The notes below the pieces were generated by a model. That model was not told where the DNA came from, ran no database searches, and worked only from the letters and a program-made list of their open reading frames with translations. 64,000 bases of DNA from Mycobacterium kyorinense (GTDB lineage: Bacteria; Actinomycetota; Actinomycetes; Mycobacteriales; Mycobacteriaceae), in NCBI RefSeq assembly GCF_001672775.1, contig NZ_LZKJ01000049.1:60404-124403 (forward strand), in the 5' to 3' direction. A program made the translations under genes and the position numbers. Below are positions 15,469 through 22,644 of this stretch, piece after piece; the first letter of the stretch is position 1, and every line of letters begins with the position of its first letter.

Positions 15469-16626
15469 CTAGGGCCGCTGCACGGCGAGTTCGGTGTTCG
15501 TGAGCGCGAATGGTGGCGGGCCCGCGCCGGCGATCGAATAGCCGCCTTGCGGTGTCGCTTCGGTGATGCGCGCCGAGGAGTTGCGCTCGCCGACCGCCAG
15601 CGTCGCCGTTCGCGCCTGTCGAAGCAGATCCGGCGGAAGCTGGTCGAAAACGGTTCCCTGCCAATGGTATTGACCGTCGATCGGATCTACGTGGCCGGTC
15701 AGGTGGACGCGTACCTCGCGGCAAGTGCCGGCAATGGTCAGCGTTGCGGGGCCGGCATAGGTCTCGTCGTGGAGTTGCGCGCCGGATGCCAGGTCGAACG
15801 CCGATGCTTTGAGATTTCTTGGACGGCCCGTGTTGACGTATTCATTGAAGGTCTGCGCGCTGCTGCGGCGCACCTCGATGCGGGTGCTGCCGCTGCGGTG
15901 CATCAATCGCAGGCATTCGGCGACGTAGCGTTCGCTATCGGGTGCGGTGGCCAGGAAGTAGTTGGGGAAACCGTGGATAGCGACACCGAGGTAGGGTTCC
16001 ATGCCGTCCTGCCATGCCTCTTGGATGCGCAATCCTTGGGCGCCGACGAGCGTGTCTTGGCGGAGTTGTTTGCGAACCGCGAAACCGGTGCCGTAGATGA
16101 TCGCGTCCACGTCATGGTGAGCCCCGTCACGGGTGCGGATGCCCGAGGCGGTGATGACGTCGATGGGTGAGCGCATCGGCGTGACCGATGTGCGCCTGCG
16201 CCGCCATCGTCGGCGGTTCGTGCGGATGGCCCTCCGCGGCGAATAGGGGAAGATCTCGACCGACGCCGCCGATGGGGTCAGCCGGTCGACCCACTGCCCG
16301 GCGGCAAAGTCGCCGCCGATTACCGCCACCCGTTTACCGGTTGGGTCGAACGGTGTATCGCCTGCCGCGGCCGCGACTGCTGGCCCGCGAAAGTCGTTGC
16401 GCCCGGGCAGGTCTGGGATCCACGGGACGAAAGGCGATGTGCAGGCTACGACAACGCCGCCACGGCATGTTTCGCCACCATTGGTCGCTACTGTCCAGGT
16501 GGCGGTCTCGTCGTCGAATACCGAACTGACGACTTCACGGTCGACGAGCGTGAAGTCGGTGATACCGGCATCGCGCAGCTTCGCGGCTGCCGACGCGGAA
16601 CCGACGACGACGACGTTGTCGATCAC
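15469..16626 (-). CDS. DUF4873-containing flavoprotein monooxygenase-like protein
   Basis: A 385-residue protein. The N-terminal part resembles flavin-containing monooxygenases but is shortened: the first dinucleotide motif reads VVVVGSASAAAKL rather than GxGxxG, and much of the usual first 100 residues is absent. An NADPH-type segment KRVAVIGGDFAAGQW lies near residue 105. DIIYGTGF-like sequence (DAIIYGTGFAVR) lies near 175. The C-terminal 100 residues form DUF4873 (GHVDPIDGQYHWQGTVFDQL). The start ATG overlaps the AurF stop (ATGA), giving a two-gene operon. The short N-terminus may be normal for this mycobacterial group (Rv0943c type, recalled). FAD binding is uncertain. Confidence 0.72.
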   Translation of the reverse strand: MIDNVVVVGSASAAAKLRDAGITDFTLVDREVVSSVFDDETATWTVATNGGETCRGGVVVACTSPFVPWIPDLPGRNDFRGPAVAAAAGDTPFDPTGKRVAVIGGDFAAGQWVDRLTPSAASVEIFPYSPRRAIRTNRRRWRRRRTSVTPMRSPIDVITASGIRTRDGAHHDVDAIIYGTGFAVRKQLRQDTLVGAQGLRIQEAWQDGMEPYLGVAIHGFPNYFLATAPDSERYVAECLRLMHRSGSTRIEVRRSSAQTFNEYVNTGRPRNLKASAFDLASGAQLHDETYAGPATLTIAGTCREVRVHLTGHVDPIDGQYHWQGTVFDQLPPDLLRQARTATLAVGERNSSARITEATPQGGYSIAGAGPPPFALTNTELAVQRP

Positions 16627-17525
16627 AAGAATTTGCTGCGTGTCCAGTCGCGCCGCGCGATCCGGCCCATCAGACCTACTTCGGTCAGAAAGGCAGCCAA
16701 CGGGGCGAAGCCGGCCACCTGAATCTCGTGTCGGTGCGGGCTATTTCGGGCCGCGATCCGGGCCCGTCGCGCATCCAGGCCTGCCCGCGCGTAGGGCACC
16801 GGGTTGGTGAACAAGTAGCGGAAGAACCATCCGCCCAGGCCGTTGATGTTGGCGACCAGCCACCGGTTGAGCCGCCCCATGTGCGGCACCCGCTTGCGCA
16901 GCCCGTCGCGCGCGAACTGGATGTGGCGGGCTTCTTCGGTGACGTGAATTCGCATCAGCCGCTGGATCATCGGCTGCAACTCGGGGTCGTCCATCATCTG
17001 CCGCTGCAGGGAGTCGAAAATCTCTTCACCGATCAGCGCCGCCACCCACAGCACCGGCCCTCGGAAGAACAGCGGCAGGATGTTGATCACCATCCGCTGG
17101 TAGAGCCGCGGGCGCACCGGCTTGGCGCCCACCCGCTCGATGGCCTTGCCGAACATCACCATGTGCCGGGTTTCGTCACCCAGTTCGGTCAGCGCGTAGT
17201 GCGACGACCGCGTGGTCGGGTCCTTGTGAATGAGCTTGCGCAGCAAGGCCTGGTTGAGCATGTTCTCGAACCAGATGCCCGCCGACAGCGTGTTGACCAG
17301 TTCCTGACGGGACAGCTCGATGCGCTGCGCGCGAGTCATCTCGTCCCACATCGGCGTGCCGTACAGCGACACGATCTTCGGCGGAAGAAAGAACTTGTCC
17401 GGGTCCAGCGGGGCGTCCCAGTCGATGTCGACGACGGGCGCGTAGGACTTCTTGACCGAGCCCTTGAGCAGCCGCTCGGAGAATTCCTCGCGACCGGGCC
17501 CGGCCGGCTTCACCGCAGTAGTCAT
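16623..17525 (-). CDS. AurF-like diiron oxygenase family protein
   Basis: A 300-residue helical protein of the AurF / ferritin-like diiron family (PF11583-type). Metal ligand candidates occur in the expected pattern: RQELVNTL, WFENMLNQ, LGDETRHMVMF, GEEIFDSLQ and HVTEEARHIQF. Relatives oxidise amines or other small molecules using O2. The substrate is unknown here. The start is the ATG at 17525 with GGAGCG upstream. It is coupled by an ATGA overlap to the DUF4873 flavoprotein, so the two probably form one oxidation system. A MIRU-like repeat immediately precedes the start. Confidence 0.82.
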   Translation of the reverse strand: MTTAVKPAGPGREEFSERLLKGSVKKSYAPVVDIDWDAPLDPDKFFLPPKIVSLYGTPMWDEMTRAQRIELSRQELVNTLSAGIWFENMLNQALLRKLIHKDPTTRSSHYALTELGDETRHMVMFGKAIERVGAKPVRPRLYQRMVINILPLFFRGPVLWVAALIGEEIFDSLQRQMMDDPELQPMIQRLMRIHVTEEARHIQFARDGLRKRVPHMGRLNRWLVANINGLGGWFFRYLFTNPVPYARAGLDARRARIAARNSPHRHEIQVAGFAPLAAFLTEVGLMGRIARRDWTRSKFL

Positions 17526-17577
17526 GGCGCCGCTCCTTCTCATCGCTTCGCTCTGCATCGTCGCCGGCGCGAGTCAT
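17526..17577 (-). repeat. MIRU-like repeat upstream of the AurF gene
   Basis: The minus strand reads GACGATGCAGAGCGAAGCGA then TGAGAAGGAGCGGCGCC directly before the start codon. This resembles the gene-start end of mycobacterial interspersed repetitive units. Its GCGAAGCGATGAG core recurs in the element before accD2 at about 49484. It supplies the ribosome-binding site. Confidence 0.5.
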
Positions 17578-17699
17578 GGCGACGTCCTTCTCTGGGTGCC
17601 TGTTCCCTGACGGTAGGAAGAGCGAAGGCCAGATGTCAATACCTACGGTACCGGGTACTGGCGGTTCTGGCTATTCATGCCGATTAGGCTTTCCCGGCA

Positions 17700-18434
17700 A
17701 TGAGCCATCGACACATCCACGTCATCGGGATTGGTGCCGGCGATCCCGATTATCTGACCGTGCAGGCGATTGAGGCACTCAACGACACTCAGGTGTTCTT
17801 TGCCGCAGACAAGGGTTCTGCCAAAACCGACCTGCTGGCGCTGCGTCGAGAGATCTGCGCACGGTTCATCCGTGAGCCGGGGTATCGATTCGTCGAGTTA
17901 CCCGACCCTGCGCGTTCTGTTGAGGGTGATTACCGGGCCGCGGTGTCGGATTGGCACGCGGCCCGCGCGCGGCTCTGGTCGGCCGCAATCGCCGCCGAAC
18001 TGGCCCCCGGCGACGTCGGCGCATTTCTCGCCTGGGGCGACCCGTCGCTCTACGACAGCACGCTGCGCATCCTCGACATGGTCGGCGTGGGCTACGACGT
18101 CATCCCCGGCATCACCGCCGTGCAGGCGCTGACGGCACGTCATCGGATCCCGCTCAACGACGTCGGCGAACCCGTGTTGATCACCACCGGCCGACAGCTT
18201 CGCGCCCATGGGCTGACCGGGTCAGCGGTCGTCATGCTCGACGGCGACTGCTCGTTTCTCGGCTGTCCCGCCGACGCCCGGATCTGGTGGGGCGCCTACC
18301 TCGGCACCGCCGACGAGCTGCTGGTGGCGGGCACCGTCGGCGCGGTCGGCGAACGGATCGCGTCGCTGCGCGCCGAGGCCCGGGCCCGCCACGGCTGGAT
18401 TATGGATACCTACTTATTGCGCGCTGCGGAGTAG
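17700..18434 (+). CDS. cobF: Precorrin-6A synthase (deacetylating) CobF
   Basis: A 244-residue SAM-dependent methyltransferase of aerobic cobalamin synthesis. It methylates C1 of precorrin-5 with loss of acetate. Motifs: HVIGIGAGDPDYLTVQAIEA at the start, FLAWGDPSLYDSTLRI near 110 and DVIPGITAVQALTARHRIPL near 138. Length and motifs match the TP-methylase CobF family. No other cob gene is in the window, so it is a scattered pathway gene. Ten bases separate it from the downstream small membrane protein. M. tuberculosis is reported to lack cobF, and the deletion lies at this locus (recalled), so this window shows the undeleted state. Confidence 0.93.
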   Translation: MSHRHIHVIGIGAGDPDYLTVQAIEALNDTQVFFAADKGSAKTDLLALRREICARFIREPGYRFVELPDPARSVEGDYRAAVSDWHAARARLWSAAIAAELAPGDVGAFLAWGDPSLYDSTLRILDMVGVGYDVIPGITAVQALTARHRIPLNDVGEPVLITTGRQLRAHGLTGSAVVMLDGDCSFLGCPADARIWWGAYLGTADELLVAGTVGAVGERIASLRAEARARHGWIMDTYLLRAAE

Positions 18435-18444
18435 GTTCCTCGCC

Positions 18445-18846
18445 ATGGCTCCATTTGTGTTTCGCGCTGCGGTGACCGGCTTCGCGTTGTGGGTCGTCAC
18501 GCTCGTCGTCGACGGGATCAGCTTCGTCGGTGGCAGCACACCGATGCAGAGGGCCGGGATCGTCTTCATCGTCGCGGTGATCTTCGGCCTGGTCAACGCG
18601 TTCATCAAACCGATCGTGCAGATCCTGTCGATTCCGCTGTACATCCTGACGCTCGGGTTGATCCACATCGTCATCAATGCATTGATGCTGTGGATCACCG
18701 CCGGAATCACCGACCACACCACGCACTGGGGCTTGCACATCGACCACTTCTGGTGGACCGCCATCTGGGCTGCGATTGTCTTGTCGATCGTGAGCTGGCT
18801 GTTGTCCCTCGTGGTGCGCGACGCCCGGCGCATCACCCGGGTGTGA
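18445..18846 (+). CDS. Four-helix membrane protein of the Phage_holin_4_2 family
   Basis: A 133-residue integral membrane protein with four predicted transmembrane helices, at about residues 4-24, 35-55, 62-85 and 105-125. GLVNAFIKPIVQILSIPLYI between helices 2 and 3 is the family hallmark. Despite the family name these are ordinary chromosomal proteins in many actinobacteria, and no phage gene is nearby. Its function is not known. It sits between cobF (10-base gap) and the Fpg/Nei gene (16-base gap) in one likely transcription unit. Confidence 0.8.
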   Translation: MAPFVFRAAVTGFALWVVTLVVDGISFVGGSTPMQRAGIVFIVAVIFGLVNAFIKPIVQILSIPLYILTLGLIHIVINALMLWITAGITDHTTHWGLHIDHFWWTAIWAAIVLSIVSWLLSLVVRDARRITRV

Positions 18847-18862
18847 CCGGCAGACTGGACGC

Positions 18863-19726
18863 ATGCCCGAGCTACCCGAGGTCGAAGCACTCGCCGACTA
18901 CCTGCGCCAGCACGCGGTCGGCTTGACGATCGGCCGGGTCGATGTCGTCGCGTTTTCGGTGCTCAAGACCTTCGACCCGCCGGTGGACGCGCTGCACGGC
19001 CGGGCAGTCACCGGTGCGCAGCGCTGGGGCAAGTACCTGGGGCTGCAGGTCGGCGATTGGTTTCTGATCGCGCACCTCTCGCGGGCCGGCTGGTTGCGGT
19101 GGTCCGACAAGCTGGCCGGGGCGCCGCTGCGGCCCGGCAAGGGCCCAATTGCGCTGCGGGTTCACCTTGGTGTGCCCGGCGAGGCGCCCGGGTTCGACCT
19201 CACCGAGGCCGGGACCCAGAAACGGTTGGCGGTGTGGCTCGTCGACGACCCGATGGCCGTGCCGGGGATCAGCGCGCTCGGGCCGGACGCGCTGCAGGTC
19301 GGCGCCGACGAGTTGGCCGAGTTGCTGGCGGGCAACACCGGCCGGATCAAGACCGTCGTCACCGATCAGAAGGTGATCGCCGGCATCGGTAACGCCTACA
19401 GCGACGAGATCCTGCACGTCGCGAAGATCTCGCCGTTCGCCACCGCCGGCAAACTCTCGGACGGTCAGCTGGCGGCGCTGCACGAGGCGATGGTGTCGGT
19501 GCTGACCGACGCGGTGACCCGCTCGGTCGGCCAACAGGCCGCGACGTTGAAGGGCGAGAAACGCTCCGGGCTGCGGGTGCATGCGCGCACGGGGATGCCG
19601 TGCCCAATGTGCGGGGACACCGTGCGCGAAGTGTCGTTTGCCGACAAGTCGTTTCAGTACTGCCCGACGTGTCAGACCGGCGGCAAGGTACTGGCCGACC
19701 GACGGATGTCGCGGCTGTTGAAATAA
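18863..19726 (+). CDS. Fpg/Nei family DNA glycosylase, full length
   Basis: A 287-residue DNA glycosylase/AP lyase for base-excision repair. The catalytic N-terminus is MPELPEVEAL (Pro2 nucleophile, Glu3). The helix-two-turn-helix contains VIAGIGNAYSDEILHVAKIS near 172-191. A C-terminal zinc finger has CPMCGD and CPTCQ. The glycosylase is complete and likely active. The M. tuberculosis counterpart Rv0944 is annotated as much shorter (recalled), consistent with a deletion that removed cobF and the 5' part of this gene. It probably complements the main MutM elsewhere. Confidence 0.92.
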   Translation: MPELPEVEALADYLRQHAVGLTIGRVDVVAFSVLKTFDPPVDALHGRAVTGAQRWGKYLGLQVGDWFLIAHLSRAGWLRWSDKLAGAPLRPGKGPIALRVHLGVPGEAPGFDLTEAGTQKRLAVWLVDDPMAVPGISALGPDALQVGADELAELLAGNTGRIKTVVTDQKVIAGIGNAYSDEILHVAKISPFATAGKLSDGQLAALHEAMVSVLTDAVTRSVGQQAATLKGEKRSGLRVHARTGMPCPMCGDTVREVSFADKSFQYCPTCQTGGKVLADRRMSRLLK

Positions 19727-19817
19727 CTGCGCTTCGCGAGCGTCGAGTTGGTGTGCGGCCCACCCGCGATTTGGCCCGACAACTCGACGTTCGAGGGACA
19801 CCCGTTAGGGTGTGGCA

Positions 19818-20567
19818 ATGCCTCGACAGAAGATTCTGATCACCGGCGCAAGCTCTGGCCTGGGCGCCGGGATGGCCCGCGCGTTCGCCGCCAAGGGTCG
19901 CGACCTGGCGCTGTGCGCCCGTCGTACCGAGCGGCTGGACGAGCTCAAAGCCGAACTGGCGCAGCAGTATCCGAACATCACGGTGGCCGTCGCGGCCTTG
20001 GACGTCAACGACCACGAGCAGGTGCCCAAGGTGTTCGGCGAACTGTCCGACGAACTCGGCGGGATCGACTGCGTCATCGTCAACGCCGGCATCGGCAAAG
20101 GCGCGCCGCTGGGCTCGGGCAAGCTGTGGGCCAACAAGGCGACCATCGAGACCAATTTGGTGTCGGCGTTGGTGCAGATCGAGACCGCGCTGGAGATGTT
20201 CAAGCAGGCCGGCGCGGGGCATCTCGTGCTGATCTCGTCGGTGCTGGGCAACAAGGGAGTGCCGGGCGTGAAAGCGGCCTACGCCGCGAGCAAGGCCGGG
20301 GTGACGTCGCTGGGCGAATCGCTGCGCGCGGAGTACGCGAAGGGCCCGATCAAGATCACAGTGGTGGAACCCGGCTACATCGAATCGGAGATGACCGCCA
20401 AGTCGGCGAGCACCATGCTGATGGTCGACAACGAGACCGGGGTGAATGCGATGGTCGCCGCGATCGAACGCGAATCCGGCCGCGCCGTCGTCCCGGCCTG
20501 GCCGTGGGTGCCGCTGGTGCAGCTGCTGAGGGTGCTGCCGCCGCGGCTGACCAAACGCTTCGCGTAG
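19818..20567 (+). CDS. Short-chain dehydrogenase/reductase
   Basis: A 249-residue classical SDR. NAD(P)-binding motif ITGASSGLGAGMA is at residues 7-19, NAGIGKG near 90, Ser in LISSVLGNKG near 140 and catalytic YAASK near 156. The C-terminus is hydrophobic (VPLVQLLRVLPPRL) and may contact membrane or lipid. It matches the Rv0945 type (recalled). The start is the ATG at 19818. An in-frame GTG at 19812 is less likely. The substrate is unknown. The gene is convergent with the MpaB-family oxygenase, whose stop is one base away. Confidence 0.9.
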   Translation: MPRQKILITGASSGLGAGMARAFAAKGRDLALCARRTERLDELKAELAQQYPNITVAVAALDVNDHEQVPKVFGELSDELGGIDCVIVNAGIGKGAPLGSGKLWANKATIETNLVSALVQIETALEMFKQAGAGHLVLISSVLGNKGVPGVKAAYAASKAGVTSLGESLRAEYAKGPIKITVVEPGYIESEMTAKSASTMLMVDNETGVNAMVAAIERESGRAVVPAWPWVPLVQLLRVLPPRLTKRFA

Positions 20568-20568
20568 C

Positions 20569-21888
20569 TCAGACTGGCACTGGCGTGTAATGCGCTGCGT
20601 CAGTAGTGAATTCGGGTTTGCCGTAGGTTGCCAGCCGGAGCTTGAGGAGCCCGATGACGTAGGCGTCGGTGATGTCCCGAAGCACGGGGATGCGGCTGGC
20701 CTGCTGAACCGCGGTGAACCGGCCGATGATGAACGGCGCGGTCAGCGCGACGCGCATGAGGTCCGTCGCTCCCATCGAAACACCCATCGCCTCGGCGATT
20801 TCGCGGTCACCACCGCAAAATGTGCGGACGAACGTGAGCTTGGAAAAGCTCTTCTCGACCGCTTCGGCGCCGCGGTCGAACAGCGTGGTGTCGGGGCGCA
20901 GATAGGCCGCCATCGTGCCGCTGACGAGTTCGCGGCAGGTGTCGTCGAATCCGTCGCGCAGTAGCGCCGAGCGCGCGTGCAGCACATGCATGATGTCGGC
21001 GGGTTCTGACGGCAGGAGTTCGGGCGGCAAACCGAGCAGAAAGCAGCGATACCTGGCGAATTCGACGGCGGCGCGTTCTTCCTTGGTGAACTTCGTCCGG
21101 CCCTGCTGGCGCGCCTTGCGGGCCAACAGGTACTGGCCGATCATGCCAGCGGGCATCTGGTCGACCTGCGGGATCGGCATACCGTAGATCCCGACGTCCC
21201 ATTTGTCGGATTTCTTCAGCGCGTTGTAGCGGACCATCGAATGCATCAGCCGCACCATGGCCGCGGCCTCAAAGCCGGGCCCGTACCGGTCCAGCGCGCC
21301 GGGCAGGGTGGTGACCGCGAAGAAGCTGGCCGTCTCGTTGACTCGGCGGGCGGCCCGCTTGCCCGACAGCGCGCCGGTCAACGCCATCGGCAGCGCGGCG
21401 TAGGTGTTGGTGAAGGTCGCGATGAAGGCCCCGCGGGTAATGAACGGGGCCAGCAGCGCCGCGGGGATGCGTTCCTGGCGGGCGCCTTCGCGTACCTGGT
21501 CGAAGTCGATCCACTCCGGGGTGGCCTCCATGGCGGCGATGAACGACGCGAGCTCGGGGGGTGCCTCCGGTACCGCCTCGATGCCTTCGCGGCATGCCCG
21601 CTTGAGCATGTCGATCAGCTGCGTGACGCTGTGCGTGGCCATCAGCGCCGCATAGGGATCGGCGACGACGTCGCCGAGCAGGGTGGCCGTGCTGATCAAT
21701 TCGAGAACACGGTCGTCTTCCAGAATTGGCTCGCGGTCGGCGACCCATTTCGGCAGGGCCGAATCGACGTCGGGCTCGGTGGCCAGGCGGTCGGGCTGCT
21801 GGTCAAAGTCGAAGTCCCCATAGAGGTCGGGCTGCAATTCGCGCTGGCTGCGGACTCGCTTCGCGAGTTCGGGGTAGTACATGACCAT
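20569..21888 (-). CDS. MpaB / latex-clearing-protein family oxygenase (DUF2236)
   Basis: A 439-residue all-helical protein of the MpaB/rubber-oxygenase superfamily (PF09995), haem or metal oxygenases that cleave isoprenoid or similar chains. Family segments include ITRGAFIATFTNTYAALPMA near 150, RVNETASFFAVTTLPGAL near 182 and VRLMHSMVRYNAL near 213. The last is the conserved R-x4-H-x3-R region. The ATG at 21888 has GGAGG five bases upstream. It is divergent from a TetR gene, with a 41-bp near-palindrome between, so it is probably repressed by that TetR. It is not between Rv0945 and pgi in M. tuberculosis (recalled), so it looks inserted here. Confidence 0.82.
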   Translation of the reverse strand: MVMYYPELAKRVRSQRELQPDLYGDFDFDQQPDRLATEPDVDSALPKWVADREPILEDDRVLELISTATLLGDVVADPYAALMATHSVTQLIDMLKRACREGIEAVPEAPPELASFIAAMEATPEWIDFDQVREGARQERIPAALLAPFITRGAFIATFTNTYAALPMALTGALSGKRAARRVNETASFFAVTTLPGALDRYGPGFEAAAMVRLMHSMVRYNALKKSDKWDVGIYGMPIPQVDQMPAGMIGQYLLARKARQQGRTKFTKEERAAVEFARYRCFLLGLPPELLPSEPADIMHVLHARSALLRDGFDDTCRELVSGTMAAYLRPDTTLFDRGAEAVEKSFSKLTFVRTFCGGDREIAEAMGVSMGATDLMRVALTAPFIIGRFTAVQQASRIPVLRDITDAYVIGLLKLRLATYGKPEFTTDAAHYTPVPV

Positions 21889-21901
21889 CACTGCCTCCGG
21901 C

Positions 21902-21942
21902 TAACTAACACTTAGTGAGTAATACTCACAAGTTGTTAGTTA
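21902..21942. promoter_or_regulatory. Near-palindromic operator between mpaB-like gene and tetR
   Basis: Two 20-bp arms (21902-21921 and 21923-21942) match at 16 of 20 positions around a single central base. The outer part is TAACTAACA/TGTTAGTTA and the inner part GTGAGTA/TACTCAC. It is AT-rich against the local GC background and covers the whole divergent promoter region. Confidence 0.6.
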
Positions 21943-21959
21943 TGCTGTCAAGGGTGACT

Positions 21960-22559
21960 GTGGAAAGCCCCAGGCGGCGCATGACCGCCGAAGGGCGGCG
22001 CGAGCAGATCCTCGACGTCACGCACGCGATCGTCGACGCCGAGGGCTTTCACGCGGCAACACCGAACCGCATTGCGGCGCAGGCCGGTATCAACCGATCG
22101 TTGATCTATCAGAAGTTCGGCGATCTGGCTGGGCTGTTCGTCGAGCTGATCGACCGCGAGGCGGCACGGGCCGGCGCGCAGTTCGCCGAGGCGATCTCCG
22201 GATTAGACGCTGCCGCCGGCGATGAGTCGCTGGTGCTCGCGTTCGACGGTGTGCTGGCCGCCGTCGACGCCCACCCGGCAACGTGGCGGCTGTTTTTGTT
22301 CCCGCCGCAGGGGGCTCCGCCGGAGTTGTATGCCCGCCTTGCTCAGTCTGAGGCCGCCGTCCGGGAGTTCTTCATCCGCGAATTGCTGCGCATCAATCCC
22401 CAACTGCATGACCCCGAATACACGGCTCGGATTCTGCACGCTTCCGGCCGCGAGTTACTGCAGCTGCACCTGTCCGATCCGCACACCGCGACCGTGGAAC
22501 GCCTGCGCACCTTTGTGCGGAGATTCGGTTCCGAGCTCGTCGTCCCAACCCACCTCTAG
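21960..22559 (+). CDS. TetR-family transcriptional regulator
   Basis: A 199-residue repressor. The N-terminal helix-turn-helix covers about residues 8-55 (RREQILDVTHAIVDAEGF, then NRIAAQAGINRSLIYQKFGD). The C-terminal ligand domain follows. The GTG at 21960 has AAGGG five bases upstream. The ATG at 21942 is possible but lies inside the operator, and an earlier GTG at 21915 is in the middle of it. It is divergent from the MpaB-family gene, so it most likely controls that gene and itself. The ligand is unknown and probably hydrophobic. Confidence 0.86.
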   Translation: MESPRRRMTAEGRREQILDVTHAIVDAEGFHAATPNRIAAQAGINRSLIYQKFGDLAGLFVELIDREAARAGAQFAEAISGLDAAAGDESLVLAFDGVLAAVDAHPATWRLFLFPPQGAPPELYARLAQSEAAVREFFIRELLRINPQLHDPEYTARILHASGRELLQLHLSDPHTATVERLRTFVRRFGSELVVPTHL

Positions 22560-22621
22560 CGCGAGCGTGCGCAATCCCGCAATAACTAGCGGCGTGTCGC
22601 CCGGGGACACGCACGCTCGCG
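22560..22621. repeat. Dispersed stem-loop repeat between convergent genes (copy 1)
   Basis: Outer arms CGCGAGCGTGCG (22560-22571) and CGCACGCTCGCG (22610-22621) pair perfectly. Inside, GCGTGTC and GACACGC form a second stem. A related element in the opposite orientation lies at 32867-32924. Both sit between convergent genes, so they may act as bidirectional terminators. Confidence 0.6.
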
Positions 22622-22644
22622 GTCTAAAGGCGCGGCGCGAAACG

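Noticed and set aside
18445..18846. Holin-family gene as evidence of a prophage
   Set aside because: The family is a common chromosomal actinobacterial membrane protein, and no phage structural, integrase or lysin gene is nearby.
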